From: Owenia fusiformis | Lineage: Eukaryota > Annelida > Polychaeta > Sabellida > Oweniidae | Assembly (NCBI GenBank): GCA_903813345.2 | Contig: CAIIXF020000002.1 | Span: 536,001-600,000 of the forward strand | Reading direction: 5' to 3' | DNA: 64,000 nt | Shown: positions 24,657 to 36,600 of the stretch, in pieces | How the letters are laid out: the number at the start of each line of letters is the position of its first letter | Position numbering within the stretch: the first letter of the stretch is position 1 | The notes under the pieces: model-generated | The model's input: only the letters and a program-made list of their open reading frames with translations | What the model was told of the DNA's origin: nothing | Database searches by the model: none | Made by a program: the position numbers and the translations under genes

Positions 24657-27600
24657 ATGAAAATCGAGGGAAGCGTTGCCGTGGTAACCGGAGGAGCTCA
24701 TGGAATAGGGAAATCGATAGTAACATCTCTACTCAAACTTGGAGCCAAAGTAAGTTCACTGTACTTTTGATGTTAGTTTGATATGCATTCTAGTAATAAT
24801 TTCGAACTAGTATTAATTTAGGTTTCTAATAGTTTTTCTCAACTGACTGTTTCCAGTAGAATTTCTTGAAAATAAACAGAAATTCCACATTTATTTAAAC
24901 CTAGATTAGTTAAGGAAATCTTAGTTTCAGAGGCAATCTGCCACCTAGCTGATGTTACATAGATGCAAATATATAATGTTTACATGGCTAGCAATGTCAC
25001 AGAGATTATCTTCAACACTTCACATCTCACATAGATGGTGCTTACACTGATACCAATGCCAAATAGGTCATATAAACATGAATTTAACATATATACATAT
25101 AGTATGGAGACCAAAGTCTAACGTTTGTTCTTTTAAATTGAATATATGCACGTGTCCCATTTACTGCCAACCCTGTACGAGGGTTGTCCCATAAGTTTTA
25201 TTCTAATTCATAGAATAGTTGAGATACGATGAAAAAAACTTACCATCTTGTAACTTGGATATATTTCTACAATCTCAGTAAGTTTCATGGCATAATACGA
25301 TCATTTGGCAATATTACCAATGATTTAAAATGGAATGTCTGGGGTATCCGGGCAGAAAACAGTGTAAAATTTGTATTTTTCTGCTCCTCTCTCAGAATAT
25401 GTAGGACGAATCTAGGTGCTACATTTGACATCCCAAGGTCTTTCCTCATCGCCATGTTAGCAATACTCTTACTAATACATGACATCAAAGTCTTGGGCGA
25501 TCTTCCTCAAAGTAGTTCTTCGTTCAGCCCTTATACTCTCTGCAATATGTGGTATGAGATCTTCACTGGATTTAAGCCTTAGACTTCTAGGAGCATCCTC
25601 CAGGCTGGTATCTCCAGTTTTTAACGTCTTCTACCACCTCCATATTGTAGATACATTCGGAGTATACTGTCTAGATGCTTTTTTCATGGTTGTTCTTGTT
25701 TGTGTAGGTGTATGCCCTAAGGAGGCGTGGTATCGCACGGCTGCACACGAAGATTTAACATCTGGTGACAAAATCCCTCCAATTTTGATTTTCAATATGC
25801 TGTGTCTCTGTACCAAACTTGACCAATTGTGCTAAATATAACATCTCAGAGGTATTTCACAAGGTTTTACTAAGAAGAGGGTGTTTTTGACAGGTGCTTC
25901 ACAATTTAAGATGCATGCCATCCTTTAAAATCCTTAATACTCTCATGGTTCCATTTCACTATTTTACTATATTTCATGACTGCCTCGCCCCCCCCCCCCC
26001 GACTCCCCCGGTTACCATAGTAACCATAATATGTACTCTTAAATTTGTTATGAAACATACCAATTTTCTGCCAAATTCATTAAAATCTTTTTGAATTGGA
26101 ATAAAAATGTCAAGACTTATGGGACAACCCTCGTATATGCTAGAAATATTTAGCAAAACACTGGAAACTGTTTTGATATGGTCAATATTAAGGAATAATG
26201 TAAAATAACACGCATAAAATGCCTGTCATTTTTCAAAATGGGCACTCACAAGCTAGCCAATTTATAAGAAAATGTAAAATGCTTCTTATAATTCACATTT
26301 AAAGGATTGGTATCGATATGGAGAACTGAATTTAACAATGTTTTTCTCTTAAACCAATCATTGAAAACATTCTGTAAAAAAAGAACACGATATCTTATGT
26401 AATGTTGGCTGATTGACAACAATTTAATGCGAAAATTATTTAGAAACATTTTTAAACTGTTTTTGTTATCGATTTTGTTTTTTCTGCTCCTTTCTACCAA
26501 TTCTTTAGAATGAAATAAAATGTCTTTCCGAACCTTGTAGGAACAAAATAGCACATTCGATATGTTTTTAGACCTCTCAATATTATATTTATACAAAGGA
26601 ATTTTTGGTTGATTTTAAAGAAGTATTCAAAAATTAAAACAAAATTCCCCCAAAATAGATAAAAATCAAGATGAACCTTTTATTTCATTTAACAAGATAC
26701 TTTTTTAATATCAACCAAAATTTCCTTTGTTCAATTACAATATTGAGAGACCTAAACATGTTGTGTTTATGTCGTTTTGTTCCAATGAGGTTCGGAAAGA
26801 TGTTTCATTTCACTCTGGAAACATGATACCAAGAACAAAACAAGTGTATATTTTTCAAATAATATTGTTACCATTCGAAAGATGACTATTAAATTGACGA
26901 TGTGTTAAATAGATTTTTTATGACTGGTTTAAGAGAAACGTGTGTTCAAAATTTTCTCCATATCGATACCACTCCTTTCATCAGAATTTCATGTTAATAC
27001 ATTTTCTCAAGAATACAAACATTTAAATTATTTTTCAAAAAACTGATAGGTATGCAGTGTTGATGTAAACAATGTGGATGGTGAAAAAACAGTTGAAGAT
27101 TTGAAGCAAATTCACGGAGACAGTGTGATATTTCAAAAATGTGACATCACAAAGGAAAATGAAGTCAGAAGTAAGATATATGTTTCACTTTTTTTGCACT
27201 ATGTTTAATAGGGTGTTTCGTTTTTGGAATTTTTTTCTGATCAAGTTGCTATTCATACATTATGATCTATGGTTAGTAGGGACCGCACAAAAAATTTTCA
27301 GCCAAATCGGACATCGTATGCCTCACCCCCTCAAGCCATCTTTATTTGACACATTTAGCATGAATACATGAGATTCAATTATGGAACATGTACTAAATTG
27401 AAAACTGACATACGATAAAATAGGTGGAGTCCTATATTCTTGTAATAAATGAATTACAATGTCAAGTAACATTTGAAGATGTTTTGAATGCATTAATATA
27501 TTTCTGTTGATACATGTTTCTAACTTTATGCTGCAAAAAGATTAAATTGATGACACCCACTTTCTTATATTTTCCAGGGGTGGGGCACTATAAAGTTATA

Positions 27601-30600
27601 TCAAAAATATGAAATAGTCATTATAATTAGTTGTATTAAAATATCAGAAATAGAATAGAAATGATTTTAGAATACTTCTTTGAACAGTACAAGCTGTCAT
27701 CATTTGCTTGATGCTACAATTATAAGATAGATGAGACCAAAAAGAGATGTGTAGTGGATCAAAATTGACACAAAAAGTTTGATATCTCTGGATTCAGTTG
27801 TCATAAAATGATGTATAATGGCTCTTTAGAAAGGCCTTCTTATGTATTTTATGTAAGAAGCCATAATACAACATTTTATGACAACTGAATCCAGAGATAT
27901 CAAACTTTTTGTGTTAATTTTGATCCGCGACACACTTTTTTAGTCTCATTTATTTTATATTTGTAGCTTCAGGCAAAAGATGACATCTTTAACAGCTCAA
28001 ACAAGTAATCTAAAGTCATCTGGTTGCTATTTGTGATATTCTAATGCAACTATTATAATGACTAAGTACTATTTCATATTTCTAATAACACTTTATAGTG
28101 CCCTACACCTGGAAAAATATAAGAAAGTGGGCATCATCAATTTTATCTTTTTGCAGCATAAAGTTAGAAACATGTATCAATAGAAAGCAAATCAATCATT
28201 CAAAACATCTTCAAATGTCACTTGAGATTGTAATTCATTTATTACTAGAGTATAGGACTCCACCTATTTTATATATCAGTTTTCAATTTAGTACATGTTT
28301 CATAATTGAATCTCATGTATTCGTGCTAAATGTGTCAAATAAAGATGGCTTGAGGGGTGAGGCAAACGATGTCCGATTTGGCTGAATTATTTTTCTGCAG
28401 TCCCTACTAACCATAGATCATAATGTATGAATAGCAACTTGATAAGAAAAAAAATTCCAAAAATGAAACACCCTATTAAACATAGTGCAAAAACATTACA
28501 TTACATGTAGCATCGTCCTCTAGAACGTTGGGGACCAACACAGACAATCTAAAACATGAATCGACGTATATCTGCAAATATCTACACAAAATAACCTAAA
28601 CAAATGACAACAATGACCGACGACATCGTCTTGAATTTTTCACTGCACTATACGATCGTATTAATAAGAACATACCTTTATTTTGATATATAATACGATT
28701 TGCAAAGCAAATCTTACCGACTGCTTCTTCTGGACTGCATTTTTAAAATTCTATTTCACCGGAAGTTGAAAGAACCAATTAGAAGCCCCAGTTTATGGTA
28801 CGTAGTTCGTCCAGTGCAACTAACTACCACTCTGTTCCTGGGCCTGTTGATGATTCAGTGACATTGTTATTCTATTTAATTATCATTAAAGTAGGGGCGC
28901 CGTAAATGAATTGTGGGCATTAACCCTAGCTTATTCTTTGCAATAATTATATCAGAAATAATCATTCTATCAACATGAAATTCCATCTTATTCTCAATTA
29001 ATCCAATTCCTTTCAGTTAAAACAAACCAGATATAAATCGCATTATGACTTTTTGTGCTACCTGAGGCCAAAGAACATCACTATCACTGAAACATTATCA
29101 ATTAATACAGTGTTATATATAAATGGTACGAAATGTTACAAAGTGCTGAAACACCTGTCCCCTCATGATGAGGTTTACACATATTTCCATGCATTCATGA
29201 TTAGTAATGCATACATATTCTGAAAGGTAATAGTAGTAATAGATTAACCTATGTAAAACATAAGTCAGAATGAAAAAAAGCTTCTCTGGTAGCAAAGTAA
29301 TTGCAAAATATATCTTGGGATTTAGAGGGTGTAAAAAACAAAAAAAACATTTAAGAGTTGAATAAACTTATTTACAATCAAATATTCATTTAGTGCCCGG
29401 AATGAAAATTATAGGGGCCTAGTTTCATTTGTTTAGGGCCCAGAATGCAAACCAAGGGCCCAATTTTCGGGGCCCAATATTTTTCTGCCATTTTTTGGGC
29501 CCAACTTAGGGGAGGGGCAGGCAACTGTATCATAAAGTAGATAAAGCTTGACATCTGGTAAATCGTGTGACATATTGAATAACATAAATGTTCACTTTTT
29601 TGCTGCGTTTTTTGGGGTGTTTGGTAGTTTTTCCGGACAGTTTGATAAATTACGCATTAGTCATAATTATGTACAACATAAAAGGACAATGTTTCTGTTA
29701 ACGATCCCTTTATATTTGTATATAAGCAATGCAAATCTTCTTTGTACATGTAGATGCACTAAAGGTTGCGAAAGACACACTTGGTGACGTCACGATAATG
29801 GTGAACAACGCAGGGATCATGGATGAATATAATATATCTGGCACTATTGCGATCAACCTAGTAAGTTATTCAAAGAATTATAAACTGTTAAAAACAATTG
29901 ATTATCAATTAATTCTAGAACACAGCACAGACTTGCAAAAATAGGACTGTAGTAGCTTCATGTTGATTCTTAAAATACTCAAAACCGTTCGTGATAGCAG
30001 GGACTGAATAATTATTTAGAACCATTTACATTGTGTTGGAAAATAATAAACATTCATATAAGTGTCTAGAAATAATTTTTATAATAAAATTCGATGTTGG
30101 AATTGCAAAACACGTATCATTTTATTTTGTTTAGGAGGCCCCGATACGATGTACAATGAATGCACTGGAGTTCATGGGTCGCAACAATGGGGGAAACGGA
30201 GGGGTTGTAGTATTTACCTCTTCGGTAGCCGGTAAGCTTTGGTTCAGATTATACAAGGAGAATGATATCCCATATAGTGCAGTCAGTTAGGTCAATAAAA
30301 CCATAAAATTGCACATGCTATATGTTTTGCCCCAAAGACATGTGAATTTTCAAATAGACGTCATTTTAATTACCTAATATTTGAAGCTCGAAATTTTTAC
30401 AAATAAAGAATAAATATGCATACTATATGTAAAATGTTAAACCAAAACCATATTCTATTGTTGCCGGATTTTTTAGAGATATTCGTGGGAGGGGTATTTT
30501 GCAAAAAAAGAGAGTGAAAAGTAGAATTACCTCTTACGTAAAGCGAGACGCTGCTTGGTTAAAATTGGGGGGTGGAGAAGGTGGCGGAAATTTCAAAATT

Positions 30601-33600
30601 TGATTATGTGACTTTTGAAGAACCATATTTTTAAAGTTCAAAAGATATTTCGATGGGCCAATTTGCCCCAGGGGGCTGTTTTGCCCCATGTTCCCTTACT
30701 CCACTTGAAATAAAAGAAAAAAATGCCAATTACTTTGAAGATAGGCCATATTTTTATGACCAAACAAATTCTCTTTACGAGAAAAAGACAAAAGAAAGAT
30801 GCAGAAATAGGGAATTTGCTAATAGCATCGGATGGACAGGGAGTAGACATAGTATTTGTTTATATGAAAGATCTAAAAATGATTTAAGGTCAGGGTGCAC
30901 TTTGATGAAAAGACCACGTGCAGTATGGCAAGTGATTTAAGACGGTCATATCTTTCACCATAAGTACTTTCTGGGCATAAATACAGTGTTTTTATTAAAA
31001 CAATATGTTTTCTTTCAATTGAAGTACCCATGATAGTAAAAATATCAATCAAACAATTATGAATAGGGACCCCATGTCAGCATTTTTTTCTAAATATTGA
31101 ACCTATTTGCTCAAGAGGATCTTCTTTTTCTGATTTTTATTGCATGAAAACATTATTATCCTGGAAGTCCTGTTGTAGAGATGTTGAAAGGTATCTAAAC
31201 ACCTCATGATAATAAATAACTAAACTTTACTTTCTTGTCTAAAATCAAACTTATATATTTCTTAGTTTTTATTGCACATTTGTAATTCACTGTTACTACT
31301 TCAGTGTGTCAATTCTAACTTCCAAGTCCATATAATGACCTTTGGTCATGCATAAATAAATGTTTCACTCAACACATGAATAGAAATGCAAACACTCAGA
31401 GTTCTTATGCAATTAAGTGAAGCATGGAACTCGAAGGGGTGAACCATTACATCATCACATCTTTCCCCTTTCTTTTGACTGTTCTTAATTTAGCAACATC
31501 TTTCATTAAAACAGCCACACAAATATATAACTTCTTGTAAAACTTAGTCAAATACTTATGATTAAAATCCATATGTCACTTAAAATACATCACTTTAAAT
31601 TAATGTAGTATTGGTTCATCATACACTATAGATTAATTATCCATCTACAGTAGATGTAAGGTTTGGATTAGGTAATCCTGTCTTGGTTTAAGAGTTGGCG
31701 ATCCTTTCTTCTTTAGAAACGCCTATCTTTGTCTTGTGGTCAAATCGATTGGTATCCATTCTTCAGATTCCATGATCCTATCTTTGCACTTAAGGTGCTA
31801 TGGAAGTTAACAGGAAATGACAAAACAGGAAGTGACAAAGCCATGCTGGATTTTGAAAATTTTTTGATCCAAGATAACAGAGTTCTGTTTGGACCTCCAG
31901 TCAGTTTAACTAGTTCCACATATCATTTACATGACCGGTGTAAAAGGGTAGGAGGTCCTATCAAATTATGGTCCTACTCTCCATTGATTTATATGGTGAC
32001 CTAAATACAACTCTTTCCCTCATTATCTTATACGCAACCAGGGCCAGTAAGGGCCGTTAAGAAAGGGGACCATAATCCCTGGGGGACCATAATTTCTTTC
32101 TTTTGGAAACTGTTCAGCAGGGGTCTTTTAAATATTGATAAATTAACATGGGGCTCAATATATAAGGGTAATGTACTGGAAGGTTTTGGATAAGGGGTTT
32201 ATCCAGAGGGAGATATGCATATCTACCCGAGGGACCGTAGGGACCGAAGGTAGATGTGCATAGCTCACGAGGGATGAACCCAATATGTAAACCGACCGTA
32301 CATAACTGCTTTATCCTATACTACGTAGAGTGTTCGGAGGCATATGGCAATTCCAATAGTACAAGGTGTAAGAATAAACAAACCATTCATATGCAAAGTC
32401 ATTTTATTGCATTTTCACTACTTACCGGAAGCGGGAAGATATGCACCGAAGCGGGAAGATATGTATCAAAGCGGGAGATATGGCGGGAGATATGGAGGTT
32501 CTGGATATGGAAACCTCAAAATTAGGATACGGGATATATCTTACCAACTTATCTCCCTAAAACTCTACTTGGCATAGGATAAAGGTTTTTATACAACTTC
32601 ACGGCTAGATATATTAAAAATGAGAAATTTTTAGAAATGTGCCTGTTTGATTTTCCTTAAGTCAATATATTAGCTGTAGAAATCTACAATATTAGAAAAT
32701 TCCATCGTAGACTTTTTGAGAATAAGGACAAGTTAATAAAGCCATATTGATAGCGGTTTATAATGGCAGCCAATGGAGATTTTCCAAAATTCAAACGCCA
32801 ATATCTTTGGAACTAAGCAAAATAAAAAAAACTTCTTATTTTGAACATAATCATGTTAAACTGTTCTGCAGGAGATCTTTGAAGATTGATAAATTAACAT
32901 GGAGCCCAATGTAAATGTGCAAAATTTTCAACTGGGGCCACTTTTCACCACCACTTCATTAGATGTCAAAAATATATGTATTAATGATACTTTTGTCAAA
33001 TAATGGTGCTTTATATATAGCATGTGCAATTAAACAGCCAACTGACTGCACTAATAGTTCATATCAGGATGTCCAAATAGACTGCTTGATGATTTTTAGT
33101 AAGAACTTATGGGTCGCAGCAAGGGAGGGGAGACTGGCGCCAACGCATCATAGTATACCGACTTCGTCATCTGAAATACTAGTACTTGTGATTACGTTTA
33201 CAATTTAACTAAAACCCGACTGACTAACTACTGAGAATAATATTCCAGGTATAACACCAGTTGTTGGAGTGCCAGCGTATAGTGCAGCGAAACATGGACT
33301 TGTTGGCTTCGTTCGTAGTATGGCGGTAAGTTGTAATTCTTGAATTATATACTTTTCTAGATTCAGGCTCCATGTACACTGTTCACATGCCAGTGTACAT
33401 AGCAGTGAAACTCGCACTTGTTGGCTTTGTTTGTAGTATGGAGGAGAGTAGTAACAGTCAACATTGTTCTAAATGCATGCTCTGTGCGCTCTATGTACAC
33501 TGCCATTACCAGTGTATGCAACAGCGAAACATGGACGTGTTGGTTTCGTTCTTACTATGGCCGTGAGACATAGCAGTCGAAAGTTTTTCTAAATCCATGC

Positions 33601-36600
33601 TGCATGTACACTGTCACCGCCAGTGTATGTAACAGCGAACATTGACTTGTTAGCTCTGTCCGTAGTTCGTATCATTAAAGATATTAATACAAGAACACAA
33701 ATGTGTACAAAATGTCCCCACCAAGTGGTGATCCCGTGAAATGGTTATCCTGAAAATGAGTAGACAAGACTTTACCAACACAATTTGAGGACGGAAAATC
33801 CAAAGTGGCCACCTTAAAATTTACCCAGAATGCCAAAAATTTAGTCAGTTCTAGATTTTCATACTAAGAACCACCCCTGAAAATTTGAAATTGATCCGTC
33901 ACACAGTTAACCAGAAAACATGTAAACAAGACTTTACAGACAAGATTTCAGGATGGAAAATCCAAAATGGCTGCCTTGACATTTACCCAGAATGTCAAAA
34001 AACTAATCTGTTTGTAGATTTTCATACTAAGAATCATCCCTGAAAATATGAAATTGATCTACCAAACGGTTCACCTGAAAACGGGTAGACAAGACTTTAC
34101 AGACAAGATTTTAGGACAGAAAATCCAAAATGGCTGCCTTAACATTTACGCAGAATGCAAAAAAAGTAATCAGATGTAGATTTTCATACAAAGAATCATC
34201 CCTGAAAATTTGAAATTGATCTATCAAACCGTTCTCCTAAAAACGCGTAGACAAGACTTTACAGGCAAGATTTTAAGACGGAAAATCCAAAATGGCTGCC
34301 TTGACATTTACCCAGAATGCAAAAAAACTAATCAGTTCTAGATTTTCATACTAAGAATCATTCCTGAAAATTTGAAATTGATCTACGAAACAGTTCACCT
34401 GAAAACGAGTAGACAAGACTTTACAGACAAGATTTTAGGACGGAAAATCCAAAATGGCTGCCTTGACATTTACCCAGAATGCCAAAAAACTAATGAGATC
34501 TAGATTTTTATACTAAGAATCATCCCTGAAAATTTGAAATTGATCCACCAAACGGTTCACCTGAAAACGCGCAGACAAGACTTCACAGACAAGATTTTAG
34601 GACCAAAAAATCAAAAATGGCCGACAATAAAAAAGTCCTTATGAGTTTTTGCTGATTTCTTTTTACAAAATTATCACATATAACTACTGTTAACAATAAA
34701 GTAGGCTTTTACAGCAAAGTACATCTGAAATTATTTATAAAGCTACTAAATAGTTAAAGTATGAAAACTCAAAAACACCATTCAATATGATACAAAGTAT
34801 TATCGCGCGCTAACTTTTCTTAAGACATTCAAAATGGCTGACATGACTGAGCTAGCAGGTCCAAAACCTAATCAGATCTAGAATGAAGTGAGCTGAACAA
34901 GATGTTAAAGTTTTAAAAGCAACTGTGAAGCAGTTTTTCTTAAAGTTTGCAGACAAGGATTTTAGCATTTGACTTCAAAATGGCCGACAGGAAGTAGGTA
35001 TCGAGTTAATTTTTTTTCATCCACATCTGTATGCACTCATAAGTTATCCCTGAAAATTTGAAGGTGATATCTGTAGCGGTTTTGGAGAAAACTGCCGGAC
35101 GTACGGACAGACAGACGGACAGACGGACAGACGGACAGACAGACGGACGCGCCTAGGCCGACAATATGGCCCCACTATGTGGTGGGGACATAAAAAATGA
35201 CTCAGAATGTACCATGGTTTTCTGCATAACGGCATCGTGTTCCGTCAACTATATTTTCGATATAGGAGGGTTGTCCTAGAAGTAATGCACTATATGCTCT
35301 AATGTTCTTTATTATTAATCAATTCAGCTGAAATATTGTTTATATAACAATTGAAGTTTATGTTATACGAGGGGTGATCAATAAGTAATGGACGCTTTTT
35401 TACACAGATACCTTTTATAGACCAATCCCCTTGATTTTCCTACCAGTGATACATCATTCAATTATCTATCAATTCTGAAGATTTGAAGACAAAACATATA
35501 ATACATATTGATATATCCTTATTTCTGTGAAGGAGGTACAGGTACCCCGGGACCGACATTTACGTCACATATTCAGTTTTTAGCCAGTTTGGTAAATTTC
35601 AGTTAGATTTGAACTTTTTATTTGCAACAAGTGTTGTGTTGTTTGAAATTTCTTGCTTACTGGTAACACATAAACAGAAAGTATTGTGATGTCAGAGTGT
35701 TGTATGGAAGGGGTTTGCAGGTCAATTTGAGAAAGCATTGTGGAAGAAAGGGGTGGTGAGAGAAGGGAACGCCCTACTCCATATGGAGAATGCACCTGCC
35801 CACAGATCTCAAAATGTTCAGAAAACAATATCCCTGGACCTCAAAATTGAGCCCTTGGCCAATGTACCATATTGTCCAGATCTGCTCACATGCGACTTGT
35901 TTATTTCTATACTACTTATTTCTATAGAGAAAGGACGCGGGTTTATCGACATTGATGAAATAAAACAACCCGTGCAACTGCGTCTTGCTACCATGCCAGA
36001 GAATGGATTCAGCCTTGTCTCACAATCTTGAGTTAAGAGGATGAGGAATTGTGTACATGTAGCACATGTTGGAACCTATTTAGAGGGCCCTGTGGAATGA
36101 ATGTGGCATGAATACCACATAGTGATGATGATAAAATAATCTAAATCAACTATGGCAAAACAAAATGGGGTAATTCATGACCATAATGGTTTGTTTTGTT
36201 CAGCCTGTATTCAACTGCATTGCATGTTAAACAAGCTAAAACAGCTTCAGAATATGTGACGTAAATGTTGGTCCCGGGGTACCTGTACCTCCTTCACGAA
36301 GGGATTGGTCTACAGAAAGCATCTGTGTAAAAAGCGTCCATTACTTATTGATCACCCCTCGTATCCCGAAGTTTCAGCATAATACATAAATAGTTAGTCT
36401 TAAAATGGTTGATTTAGAAGGGCGGGGGTAGGTGTGGGAGGGGCAGGACAGGTACCACTTTTTCTAATCATGAAAAGCTCCAAAGAGTATGATCAAAATA
36501 TTTGGGAAATCGTTAAATTTATTCAGCATGATGTTCGTCAAGTACAATTAATGACATTTAGCACTGTGATGTCATCAGTTCAATTATCAAAGTCAAATTC

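Larger units (their letters stand above)
30232..33248. other. dehydrogenase intron 4, with repeats
   Basis: Holds the LTR copy at 31171-31459, its interior to about 31789, a TTAA-adjacent insertion to about 32001, and the dispersed block at 32165-32585. A direct repeat of about 55 bp ('attgataaattaacatgg' core) occurs near 32135 and 32889. The 95- and 91-codon frames (30653, 31729) show no recognisable protein. Confidence 0.5.

Noticed and set aside
25229-25835. 117- and 118-codon plus-strand frames
   Set aside because: Antisense shadows of the mariner DNA-binding remnant.
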